From contig WACJ01000253.1 in assembly GCA_008973525.1 (NCBI GenBank), positions 248,001-312,000 on the forward strand: a stretch of DNA of 64,000 nt, written 5' to 3'. Position numbers and translations under genes: made by a program. The DNA is from Stenopsyche tienmushanensis. Taxonomy: Eukaryota > Arthropoda > Insecta > Trichoptera > Stenopsychidae. Below the pieces are notes generated by a model. It did no database searches and was not told the DNA's origin. It saw only the letters and a program-made list of their open reading frames with translations. Below, piece by piece: positions 47,551-58,265 of the stretch; within the stretch, counting starts at the first letter, position 1, and each line of letters begins with the position of its first letter.

Positions 47551-49482
47551 ATGTCTCAAAAGAAAAAATATGCCCGTGGCTATTCGCCAGAATACCTGCA
47601 GATGGGTTTCATCGAAGCACCTCATAATAAACTGCTTCCAATGTGTCTGCTGTGCCAGAAGACTTTTTCCAATGAAGCGATGAAGCCATGTCGGTTGAGA
47701 GACCATCTTGCTTCAAAGCATGCAGAATACCAAAATAAGTCAATTGGATATTTTCAAGAATTGTTTAAAAGATTTCAAAATCGTCCTACAATGAAGACTT
47801 TGGTTCAAAAACAAAATGCAAAAAATGAAGATGGATTAATAGCATCATATCACATGTCAAATTTAATTGCAAAAACCGGCAAAAGCCATAACATTGGAGA
47901 AACCTTGATAATACCCTGCATAAAAGAATTCATAACCACTGTAATGCACCTGGATATACCTGATAGTTTAAAAACACTTCCCCTGAGTGATACTACCGTT
48001 AGGAGAAGAATTGATGAAATGGCAATTAACGTTGAAAGAAAGCTTGTCACTATTCTACAAAACACTTCATTTTCCATACAACTGGATGAGTCTACTATTT
48101 TGGATAATAATTCTCTACTGATGGTCTATGTACGATACTTTGATGATAATAATGAACTCCAAGAAGAAATGTTATTCACTGTGAATCTAATTTCGGACAC
48201 AAAGGGATTATCAATATTTAATGCTGTGAAAGTATACTTTGAAAAAAATAATATACCATTGACCAATATCATTGCATGTGCTACTGATGGAGCACCATCA
48301 ATGATTGGATGTTATCGTGGATTCACTGCCTATTTGAAGAAAGAAGTGTCAAACGTTTTATGTGTTCATTGTGTGGTGCACAGACAACATCTCGTGGCTA
48401 AGACTTTAAGTGCAAGTCTACACTCATCGTTAAATATAATAATTAAGGCGGTCAATAAGATCAAATCTAATGCTAAAAATGATAGAATATTTCGACTTAT
48501 GTGCGAGGACAATGACGAGCAATTTATCAGGCTGCTTTTACACACAGAAGTTCGTTGGCTCTCTAAAGGTGCATGCTTGTCTCGCTTTGTGGCATTATAC
48601 GACAGTATCATGCAGTTTTTTGAGGAAAATCGAGAAGGAGAAATCTACCAACAATTGAAAATGGTTAAGCATGATGCTTTTTATTTGGCAGATATTTTCA
48701 AACGATTTAATGAAATTAACCTGCAGCTTCAAGGTGCCAATAAAACACTGATTAGCTGTAAAAATACTGTGTCCTTATTTATTGAAAAACTTGAGATTCT
48801 CCATCGTAACCTTCTGAAGGGAGAATTTTATCAATTTCCCGAATTATTATCAATAAAAGAAGATATAACGCAAGAAGAAATCGAAAGGTTTAGTTGTCAT
48901 ATCACTGAATTAAAAATTGATATGAAAATAAGATTCAAAGATATTATAAATTTAGTGACATACAATTGGATGATAAATCCTTTCAACATAAATTTGGATG
49001 AGGTCGATGTAGTTTATCAAGAAGAGTTGTTGGAATTAAAATATGACGAGGAAAGCAAAAATGTTTTCAATATTTCGGGAAGCCAAAAACTTTGGCAAAA
49101 TAAAAAAATGCCTGATTTGTATCCAAAAATGTGGGAAAAGATGAAAGATATTCTAATACCCTTTCCCACATCTTATCTCGTCGAAGCAGGTTTCAGTGTC
49201 GTGAATAACATCATGACAAAACAAAGAAATCGCCTCAAAATCACTGAAAGAGGAGATCTTCGATTGTTTTTAACGAAAATTGAACCAGATATAAAATACT
49301 TAGTCACACAACATCAGGCTCAAGGTTCTCATGTATATTTCTGGTTTTTTTTCAGTATGTATTTATATATACGTACTATTTTTTGTTGCAATAAAATGTT
49401 GGTGATAAAAACTTGTTTTTTTTCAAATCTCCCAAATTTTTCTTATAAATTTTTTTTCACTCATACTGGATTGAAAATATAG
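47551..49482 (+). CDS. hAT-family transposase, Buster/ZBED-like, intact (643 aa)
   Basis: The enzyme would excise the element from 46845-49570, with hairpins formed on the flanking DNA, and insert it at 8-bp sites in the nucleus. Residues 1-60 hold a BED zinc finger: C32-x2-C35 and H52-x4-H57. The RNase-H-like core has catalytic D179 (SIQLDES) and D246 (CATDGAPSM), a C274-x2-H277 motif (CVHCVVHRQH) and the conserved W335 (RWLSKG). The C-terminal dimerisation region has the catalytic E545 in SYLVEAGFSVV, then QRNRLK. The all-alpha insertion lies between W335 and E545. The first ATG is chosen because the BED finger starts about 30 residues later, as usual. Relatives normally stop near residue 594 (HQAQGSH); the last 49 hydrophobic residues look like read-through of former 3' UTR. 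There are no introns. The protein is complete and plausibly active, though activity is inferred. Confidence 0.93.
   Translation: MSQKKKYARGYSPEYLQMGFIEAPHNKLLPMCLLCQKTFSNEAMKPCRLRDHLASKHAEYQNKSIGYFQELFKRFQNRPTMKTLVQKQNAKNEDGLIASYHMSNLIAKTGKSHNIGETLIIPCIKEFITTVMHLDIPDSLKTLPLSDTTVRRRIDEMAINVERKLVTILQNTSFSIQLDESTILDNNSLLMVYVRYFDDNNELQEEMLFTVNLISDTKGLSIFNAVKVYFEKNNIPLTNIIACATDGAPSMIGCYRGFTAYLKKEVSNVLCVHCVVHRQHLVAKTLSASLHSSLNIIIKAVNKIKSNAKNDRIFRLMCEDNDEQFIRLLLHTEVRWLSKGACLSRFVALYDSIMQFFEENREGEIYQQLKMVKHDAFYLADIFKRFNEINLQLQGANKTLISCKNTVSLFIEKLEILHRNLLKGEFYQFPELLSIKEDITQEEIERFSCHITELKIDMKIRFKDIINLVTYNWMINPFNINLDEVDVVYQEELLELKYDEESKNVFNISGSQKLWQNKKMPDLYPKMWEKMKDILIPFPTSYLVEAGFSVVNNIMTKQRNRLKITERGDLRLFLTKIEPDIKYLVTQHQAQGSHVYFWFFFSMYLYIRTIFCCNKMLVIKTCFFSNLPNFSYKFFFTHTGLKI
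49390..49395 (+). promoter_or_regulatory. AATAAA polyadenylation signal inside the transposase reading frame
   Basis: AATAAA lies 58 bases after codon 594, where the family's normal C-terminus ends. It would suit a transcript whose stop was at about 49333, and it now lies within the extended ORF. Use of this signal before the present stop would give a non-stop mRNA. Confidence 0.45.
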
Positions 49483-49570
49483 CTACATATGTTGGTGGGC
49501 GGTAAGGAAATTTTAACCATGAAAAGTTAGCAAAAGTGGGCGGTAGGCATAAAAAGGTTGACGACCCCTG

Positions 49571-49578
49571 CGCTACAC
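49571..49578. repeat. 8-bp target site duplication, right copy (CGCTACAC)
   Basis: Identical to 46837-46844. Removing the element and one copy restores ...ATCCGAGG-CGCTACAC-ATTGCCCG as the empty site. Confidence 0.9.
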
Positions 49579-52264
49579 ATTGCCCGTTGGGACCACCCTT
49601 CGCAATATACAGATAGATTTAGATTGATATATATTAATTTTATTTAAAAATAGTCGATTAAATTAAAATTAAATTTGACTGCAGTTATTATTAACTGTAG
49701 TACTTCAGAGGAATCTCATTAAGTAATAAATATATTGTAACACTGAGCAGTATTGCCATATATTTTACATACATAGAGCAGCCACACCTAATTTGGAGCA
49801 ACTATCTACGCAAATGCAGCTCCCGCTTCCGCTCACCCAGATTATGTCACCCATGTGCTCTAGCCTCGAAATTATATTTAAATCGCTAGCTTACTTCCGA
49901 TTATCCATTTATTTGCTTTTGTTGAATAGGGAATAAATAGATACAGTTACAAGTTACGCTGGTTGTTGATGGCGATGACAGCATCAACAACAAAAAATAT
50001 CTTGGCCAACCATGATCTCTATTACGGCCATCTACTATGTAAATTAAATCTTTTTTCTCTTAGAATCTGAATAAAAGATCAGCGACAAATACAAGATTAA
50101 ATAATAATCATTTGGTTATTGGAAATTATTATTACGACTTAAAGCTTGAATTGAATTAATGTATTTTGATGCCTTTGAACATAAATGTTTTATTGAGATT
50201 ATTACCAATTTCACACAATTATATGTACGGTAATTAGTCGTTTAATAAAGATTGAATATCTTCATATTTATGTTCTGAAACATTGTCTGCTTATTAATTG
50301 CGTCAAATCAAATGTGCTTTCTATTCTAAGATTAATTAAATCGCAACCCACTCTTAGCTCAGTATACATGTAACGCCTTCCAATTGATGCTGGTTTACGA
50401 GCATCTTCTTTTTTATATCCCAGTTAAAGTGTCAGTGTAATCTACTCCTCCCGAAAAGGCTTTCAAGGATGCTTTTTAAAGTCGACCACTTCGCGCGGTA
50501 CACATTTTTATTTTCGAGACAAGTAATGTGCCTCGCAATATGGCATCATAAGTCATTCGTCATCGCAAAACAAAGGGAATGGAAAATGTTCACTCCAGAG
50601 AGTGGAACATGCGTCACTACCCTTCCTTTGGGAGGAATGAAGAATCAGAAAAAGCACTTTCACCGGTTCCACCCCCCGACTGATGGGATGACATATGAAC
50701 ACATTTCTCCACATCACATTTCTCTCGTTCCAGGCACGCTCCCCGTATAAACTAACAGGAAATGAAATCATACAGAAATCCAAGTAATGCTTATTTTTCC
50801 AAATTTCTCCATGAGAAATTTCAGCGACCCCACGTGCGAAGTTTCCCCGTTTGAGTCTCGAATATTATATGAGGCCTACATTTCTCAAGATTTCTGATTA
50901 CTTTCCACATATATTTACGTGGACGTGTGAAATATATCTTGATATTCTTCAGCGAATATCACACGAGTGTGTGCTATGGCTGTATACACTCCACAGATGA
51001 TCAGATTTTAAAAGGAAAATCTTATACTTTATCTCTAAATCTAAATCTACCATTTGAAAGCTTATAATTTCCTCGATATTTGTTCATAGTGAAAATAATT
51101 TTGTTATTCATTTTTAAAACATAAACTATAGATATAACATCGATATCAAATGTCAAGGGTTAGTATGTTATTTTTTTAATTATAATTTAATTAGCACCCA
51201 TACATTATTTTAGTAAAGTTTTTTACTTTAGGACCATTGCTAACTACTTTAATATGATAGCACTTTCTACTAACCTCTTTGTATTACACTATTGTAAATT
51301 AGAAGCTAGGTAATTTAATTATTTTGTGTTTAATCTCCAAGTTAAAATACATTATGGAAAAATCATTAATATCGTGACATTGTTATTGATATAATCATAC
51401 AAACGTTTGTAAACAATTAACCCCGGTTGTTACGACCCCGATGAGTTAGGTAAAAATAATCAGAAATTAAGCATAAAATATATTCCAGATTTCTTGGAAA
51501 TTTCGATGGCATTGAAGTTCAAAAAAATAACATCTTAGAAAAAGTTCCCGCGAAAATTATTAAAAATCATTGAAAAATCCTTTCTCTTCACAATCAATAC
51601 ATGGAACTATTAGAAAAAAATAATGAAGATAAGCGTGATTGTAACGTACTTAAATCAAGCCAGGAGCACTTTTTAGCAACGCAAAATCATGTGAATAATT
51701 AACATTCCCCCGTTGATTGTGATCCCTCGTTAACCGCTATCTTCTTCACGCAACGGAAGCTATCTGAAGTCTATTTAAAAATGTAACCTGCTTCTTTATT
51801 AGCTTTTTTAGGTGACTTTTAGCAATCACGTTTATGGGACTATTGCCAACTACCTTGACAATTTTTTTCTTGGCGAATATGTTTTAAAATGCGGTCGCCA
51901 GCCATATCTCCTGTAGATTTGAACTCAAAACGAGTGAGTTACTTCACCGACTGCTTAATTGCGGGACTATCTACATACCTATTATTAGTTCCTGATTATT
52001 TTATTAATGAAAGCCTGACAATACTGTGTGTCATTTGTGAGAGCTCTCAGAATTAAATTTAAGCCTACCAAAAGTGAAGTGCGTTATGAGGCGATAAATA
52101 TTGTCCTATTTGTTCATTTTGATGACTTTATACAAATTATGATGTATGGCAATGTAAATTGTGAAACTATTTTTAACAAAAAAAAAATAGACGATCATTT
52201 TTTTTGATCATGTGGATGGTAATAAAGTCGGGTAGCAATTTGCAATAATTTTCCGGTATCTAAA
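49579..52264. other. No recognisable gene
   Basis: AT-rich with a mildly GC-richer patch at 50440-50760 holding overlapping 93- and 76-codon ORFs on opposite strands, neither recognisable. Confidence 0.45.
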
Positions 52265-52385
52265 TGCTATTTATAAATAACCTTATCGTTGTTATATTCA
52301 TCCGTTCTTGGAAAAATCCCGTTTGGAAATCGCCTACGTCCGATATTGGATATGCCACCTTAACTATAAGCAAGATTATACGTTG
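52265..52385 (+). repeat. SINE-like tail unit, copy D
   Basis: ATAAATAACCTTATC, GGAAATCGCCTACGTCCGAT and TTGGATATGCCACCTTAACT match the end of the tail units at 6862-7030 and 34785-34965. No head is attached. Confidence 0.45.
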
Positions 52386-53647
52386 AAATCATGTTTTTTT
52401 TATTTCTACAGTGTGGAAATATCAAAATAACAGTATATTTTGCAATTTTACTAGGAATCGGCTTATTTCTGAATATGATAAATATTGAAAGGTAATCTTA
52501 TGTACACAAAAAGAATATATATTTGCGTCATTAATAATAAATAATGGGTTTATAAGGTCGTTGGATAAATTGACGAAAAACTACTGTACAATTTAATAAA
52601 ATTATATCATGTCAATTAGCTTGATTTTGTTGTAATTTCAGGACAAATTTGAAGAATCCCATCAATTCCGCTAAAGATATGCGTAGGGTGTGCATGTCTT
52701 CACCGAAATTTCTTTGTTAAGTTTAAATACTTTCACGTGTACTTTAGACTGTAAAATTTCTCATGGAAACATTTAGCATATTCCCCAGCAATAAACTAGA
52801 GCCATTTCTCTTTCTTACTCCCAACTTTGGACAAGAAATATTACTGCACAGCCCTAAGAATTGTTTATAGTTAACACTTTTGAAAATTATTACAAAAAGC
52901 AGCCACTGCGACGCAGGAGCAACGTACCAGGCATTCGTCCTATTTATAAACGACGTTATTAACTATAACCATCGCCTCCAGAAATTCCATCGTTTGCATT
53001 AGCACTATACAAATAATAACATCAGCAACGTGTCAAGCCGACAAGGAATACTCTTCGTCAACAAAGTCAAGTGACAGCTTTTACTTTTCATAACGCCTAG
53101 GGCAAAAGCGTTTCCGCGAAAATGTCACATTTGTGTCAATCATCAGGGTTTGACTTTACTGAAATATGTTTTTATATATAAGCTTAACCGATTTAACGAC
53201 AAAATGTATTCCACCCCAAAGCTATTTGTTGCGACAAATTTTACCCTGTGTTAATAGATATCGCCCCAAAGGCACACCAACAGAGCTGATACAATAAATG
53301 ATGAAATATCCAATAACATTTACATTCAAACGAACACTATTTATATTTTTTTTCCCTATGGGATTAAGTTGCGTTGATTATAATGAAAAAATAATGTCAA
53401 TCCCGATATATCATGTAAAAGTCTATCTACTCCTGTTATAATCGAAACAGTTACAACAACATACAACCTCTTACAGTATGGATTAGGCATACATCCATGT
53501 ACACTGAGTTATAGAGCTCTAATTTATTCAGATTAAATTTGTTTAACATCCAGACATCTAGATTATTTGTTAAAACTATACATGTTATTATACTAGTATT
53601 CAATAAAATAGCATTTAATTATAGTAAAAATTGAAATGTATCAGGAA
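52386..53647. other. No recognisable feature
   Basis: AT-rich non-coding sequence. Confidence 0.45.
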
Positions 53648-53830
53648 TCTATATATATAAATGAATGTTTGTCGCAGAGCGAAGAGTTTGCTAGGTATAC
53701 AATCTTATACTATTCATCTGATTGCGATGAAACTTTGGCGAGTTATTGGACGTGTATCTGAAAAGGTTTTTGCATTGACACGATTTTTATTCCGTAACTA
53801 TACTACTGCGTTTTTTCAAATAATTTTTCA
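53648..53830 (+). mobile_element. Helitron-like 5' end
   Basis: TCTATATATATAAATGAATG begins after an A, as expected for insertion between A and T. It is followed by TTTGTC, then CTATTCATCTGATTGCGATG and AAACTTTGGCGAGTTATTGG. These resemble the conserved 5' region of insect Helitrons (TCTATATATATAAA...ACCGATTGCGATGAAACTTGG). No 3' hairpin with a CTRR end was located, so the right boundary is arbitrary. No Rep/helicase is present; it is a fragment or a non-autonomous copy. Confidence 0.55.
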
Positions 53831-55190
53831 ATGATCGCTGCTCATAAACTCATAAAAGTTTAAAAAATCAGATTGTAATGCGATTGATTGGTTAATTGGT
53901 TTAGCATATTTTAGGCAACGTTGGAAAATTTTCTTATATTATATTATAAAGTTAAATTTAAAAAAATCTTATATTATAAAGTAATTATAGATCTTGAATG
54001 ATTCGTTTTTTGTAAGTAGATATAATGTTGCCTGTTATAGGTATTAATTCAAAATGGAATTTTGTGGGTCGTCTTTGAGGGTCTCGTGTACTATAGACTT
54101 TATATGCTTATTAATTTTGGGAGATACTATTAAAATTAATATAAGTTTTAATTACAATCGAATATTAGTCATTAGTCATTTTCACTCTTAACCTTTTCAA
54201 AGTTTTTTTGCATATTATAATATATAAATTTAAGGATCACAGTACGAGTATTTTAAGAAAGTGATAATTTTATCTATAAGTTTCTGCGAAATATAGCGCA
54301 CAATGGCGTGACGAGACATCTCTATGATTATGGTAAGAGCTTATCTACAGCTTGTAACCGCCTACGACCCACAGTGGGCGGCTATAAATCCCATCCCTGC
54401 AGGAGCTTGGTCAGGGCGGGACCATGTTGTAATTCCTTCAAAGTTTCCCTACTTATGTTTCCTTTGAAACGAGCACCTTGTCCGTAAAATCCTCCTATTC
54501 TTATTTCTTCAGCGAAGAGAAAGATACGAAAAAAATCAAAGTATATTTCAAAGGGAACCATCTCGAAGGGCTCTCAGAAATATTAATAAGGTAAGTAGCA
54601 CAATATTAGGCATCAAATATGTACTCCAAATTTAATTTAAATTTCATACAATATTTTATGCGCTATATGCACTCATAAGACATAATTAAGTCTATACTGT
54701 AAACAGCTCGAAGAAGGGTAGATTTCGACAAAATAAAAGCCAATGTTGACTGAGTAATATAACCCGAGATGAATCCTTCTCTTATTAATTTAGCTTATAT
54801 TGCCTCCGTGTTGGGTGTATAACAGAATTAAAGGACTCACCAGATATTAACAATCCTCAGGTAGGATTAGGTCTCGACTTACTCTTTCCACCGCAATATA
54901 CCATAATACTTCACCTTTCACCTTAGTATATTAAGCTCATAATCCGGATGACTGAATTTAATCTAATTATTGATTCATTATGTGAAACAAATTGAGTTGT
55001 CTCTCATATTCATCGTGTTGAATGTTAGAATGTCAACCTTATCGCAGACAATTCCATCCCTTAATTGTGTAATTCAGATAAATACGATTAGCTTGATAGG
55101 CAACTCAAATATTATGTTTCATCAACATAGATGAATTAACGTTAATGTAATTTAAAAAATATCCTTTAAAATTGTTTACCATAAAAAAAC
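53831..55190. other. No recognised gene; possible lone hAT-type end near 54402
   Basis: Reverse complement from 54402 reads CAGGGATGGGATTTATAGCC then GCCCACTGTGGGTCG, similar to common hAT ends (CAGGG-TGGG), but no partner end or duplication is seen. The rest is AT-rich. Confidence 0.3.
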
Positions 55191-55194
55191 AATT

Positions 55195-55222
55195 ATATTA
55201 TATATATATATATATATATATT
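55195..55222. repeat. (TA)n microsatellite
   Basis: About 12 uninterrupted TA units within 55195-55222, in an AT-rich context. Confidence 0.9.
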
Positions 55223-55386
55223 TAAATTGGTGAAATGTGAAATATATTTTCTTAAAAACATTGCAAGTATTTAGGGATTTGCAAGATTTTTTTAAAAGAT
55301 CTATCAATTTATCAGCATTTTTAAAATGATCAACAACCATGAACATGTAGAAAATATGCAGCTTAAAAGAGCAAATAAAATATATG

Positions 55387-55640
55387 GGGAAGTTTTTTGT
55401 GCGGTGGGATTTGCGGAGAATAATTCATTATGAATGAATGAAACCGGGAGAAACTACGACTGCAAAAGTTTATTGTTGACAATTATAAGTTTTGCATCAA
55501 AAATTAAAATGGAAACATCGAAACAATACTGCTTAATGATAATGTGCGTGCTCATGAAGCAAAATTAACACTGAATAAAATACGGGAAATAAACTGGTTT
55601 TATGGAGCAATAGGAATATTGAAACAAAATTATGTCTTCT
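55387..55640 (+). pseudogene. Mariner transposase relic (second catalytic Asp region)
   Basis: From 55390 one frame reads KFFVRWDLRRIIHYE, stop, MKPGETTTAKVYC, stop, QL, stop, VLHQKLKWKHRNNTA. This follows the mariner strand K-V-x-x-x-x-W-D...G-I-I-x-Y-E-x-L-x-P-G-x-T-x-x-x-x-Y and the K-R-P...R helix. A frameshift leads to LLNDNVRAHEAKLTLNKIRE then INW, the H-D-N-A-R-P-H motif containing the second catalytic Asp; the His before it is Asn here. The region carrying the third Asp is no longer clear. The relic has at least three stops and one frameshift and no visible inverted repeats. Confidence 0.7.
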
Positions 55641-58045
55641 AAAATAGATACATAATGATTTGTCATCCTGGAGTCATTTCGAGGAGCAAGTAGTCATCCA
55701 GATGCTAACATTTGCTTAGGTCACGACTTGGATCACCAAGTCTGTCTTTTTTTTACTATAGTTTATATTACACAAGATTCATGTATTGTAAGCTAGGATT
55801 TTTTAAATTCTCTTTTCGAATCTAAAAGCATTTCGGTGTTTTATATGTGTGCTGGAGCGGCACAATAAATACTGTTACGTTCGCTGAAACACAACTTACG
55901 ATCTTTGATTAATGACATCATTCATTTACATTGATTCATTAATCTCTATATGTCCTCAATTTTCCGTAAATACACTCAAAACTCCATGGATAATAACCCA
56001 GAAAGATAACAAGAAACACATCAACGAATCACAACGTGAAAAAAATTGGTATTTAAAAAATTTGGCAGCTAAATTTTAACCATTATTTTTAATCTAGGAC
56101 CTGAGAAGAATTTATTGAATATAATACAATCTAAAAGAATTTCATGTTAATTGAAAATATATCAAGTATTATTCTTTATTTATATTTAACTTGGATGAAA
56201 AGTATTCTTCTTAAGATTTAATGAAAATATTTTATTAATGACCTCATTCAAAGTATACATTTTTTAGCCCTAATTTAAAAATATCCCCTCTAAGGTCGAT
56301 AATAATACTCGTTTATTTAATGTACTTTTTTCGAGCACAACCTAAAAAATGAGACACACACGTACTTAAATAAATGAATGTTTTGAGAAATGGTATACCA
56401 TATACTCGTACATAATAGGAGCGAACATCATTCCCGGTATTATTTCTTCCTCAATAACAGCAACAAACATGTTATTTCTCGATAGTCGTTCGTTTCTAAT
56501 AAAGTTTTCCCTCTTCTCCCCAGCGCGGGATTTTATTAGATGTGATATGTTTTATTATATGTGATATGATGTGTAAAAACTTCTTTTTTGCCCGTCTCAA
56601 TTCGTTTCTGGGATATTTTAGCCTGAACCAGAAAATAACGAGTGTAGTATTGTTTCCGCGAGACCGGAGCAAGAAACAATTCCTAAAGGGGAAACGCTCA
56701 AATGAAATTCCACTATTTATTTTATTGGTTTCTTACCGAACTCTTTTAGTTTTGTGAGGAGGCCATTATTGAAGTTGTTCCCGTTGTTTATGTTCCCCTG
56801 AAGGGATTAAATTTATGAGATCCTACCAAAATTTTCAGCATATCCGCTTTCCTTCTCCCGGCCTCTCCTTGGAACCTAAGCCCGCCCGAAATGGATACAC
56901 AGATGTTTAGCATCGATATATAAAAATGTCTGCGAGAAGAAAGATATGTTTTGCTCACGTAATAAATTGGTCTAAACATCCTGAAACACACAAAACTTGA
57001 AGATTCTTTTTCGAATGAACGCACATTCAAACAATTCACAGCTATATTTTAGCTCTATCTTGAGTAATAATAGACTACTTTAGTTTCTACAGTTTTGTCC
57101 ATATTCGATTTATCTATCAAGTAAGCTATTACAATAGAGGTAATACCCTACTTACCCTCCTAAAATTTTCCAAATATTTTTACGTACTAATTGGCAAATA
57201 TGAATGAAAAGTTTGTAGTTACGCAAATACCATTGAGTATATAAATGTTATGGACTGTATTATAAAATCTCAAATTTCAAATTGCCTCTTTAATAAATTA
57301 TTTTTCAGGTTATATTGGGATTGATACAAATTCGTTGTGCATAATATTGCTTATATTGAAGTTAATCTTAAGCTATCATCGCAACAATGGTAAAGTAGTG
57401 CATTATCCTATCATGGCAGCTTACCAAAGACTAATTTTTACGACCAAAGCTTTAGTCTGAATTTGTCTGTTATTTAAAGTTCGGCATAATTTTGTTTTTT
57501 TTATCTTCATTAAATGTAGATTGAATTCTATTGAAAATTGAAATTTAGGGCAAGCTGTGATATCAAAAATGTTCAAATCGTTCGCCTCAAGGCTTTAATT
57601 AAATGCCATAACCCTTCTCGCCCAACGGGGGACATTGTTCATTTAGGTTTCAAGGCTATTTATGATTGAAATAATTATGTTCCCGTCTTAATGAGTGAAA
57701 ATTAAATTTCAGCTGTCGCCATCTAGGAAAAATTCCATCTGTTGGGAATTTCCGCGAAACTCTCGTCCGTCAGAAACTTTTCCCTCAAATAAAACGACGC
57801 AACCCGATATTATCCCTCTTCCCATTTTATTAAGGATAATGATTTTCATTAATATTTTAGAATACATCATTAAATAAATTGATAAATTGTTAATGATTTT
57901 CAATATTTACAAATTGATTATATGTGTAATCTACGGTCGCTAAGTACGCCTTGAAACTCTACTAAGAATTAGGGTTAATATTGCAAAAATATACGAAGGC
58001 AATTCAAGTGTAATCCGAAATTTTGCAATACAAATTTATTAGTCT
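55641..58045. other. No recognisable gene
   Basis: The first 60 bases may be the worn end of the mariner relic. The rest is AT-rich non-coding DNA with unassignable ORFs of up to 83 codons. Confidence 0.45.
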
Positions 58046-58265
58046 ATACGAAGCCATGATATTAAATCGAGAGGTCATGGACATGTACGGCGAAACGTCG
58101 ATTACAAGCTATGTCCGAACCTTCTGTCTATATTGAGAACATCATGTACTGACACAGAATCCCTCGTGCCATATTAGTTTCCGGAATTAATGATAAACGC
58201 TTTGCTGTACATGTCCACGACCTCCCATTCAATCTCATTAACTTAATGTCAGAGATGTGGTCCTG
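58046..58265. repeat. Inverted pair of a short interspersed repeat
   Basis: GAGAGGTCATGGACATGTAC then GGCGAAACGTCGATTA (58069 on) is mirrored by TAATGATAAACGC...GTACATGTCCACGACCTCCC (58188-58228). The arms are about 38 bp with roughly 75% identity and lie about 90 bp apart. The right arm continues into sequence matching 7378-7440 in reverse complement. It may be a MITE with its inverted ends, or two copies of a short repeat head to head. Confidence 0.5.

Larger units (their letters stand above)
46845..49570 (+). mobile_element. Complete hAT element, Buster type (2,726 bp)
   Basis: Left end CATGGGTCGTCAACCT (46845-46860) and right end AGGTTGACGACCCCTG (49555-49570) are inverted repeats with one mismatch in 16. 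Inside the left end is a perfect 22-bp palindrome (46867-46888, core ACCGCCCACTAGTGGGCGGT). Inside the right end GTGGGCGGTA occurs twice (about 49494 and 49536). These are the likely transposase-binding repeats. A 706-bp leader precedes the single intronless transposase ORF and 88 bp follow it. An identical 8-bp duplication flanks the element. Intact ends, ORF and duplication point to a recent insertion. Confidence 0.93.

Noticed and set aside
48366..48611. Minus-strand ORF within the transposase gene
   Set aside because: Shadow of the plus-strand hAT coding sequence.
54340..54402. Second Buster-like element end (GTGGGCGG palindrome-like sequence)
   Set aside because: CAGGGATGGG with GCCGCCCACTG is suggestive, but the ends and half-sites differ from the intact element and no partner end or duplication was found.
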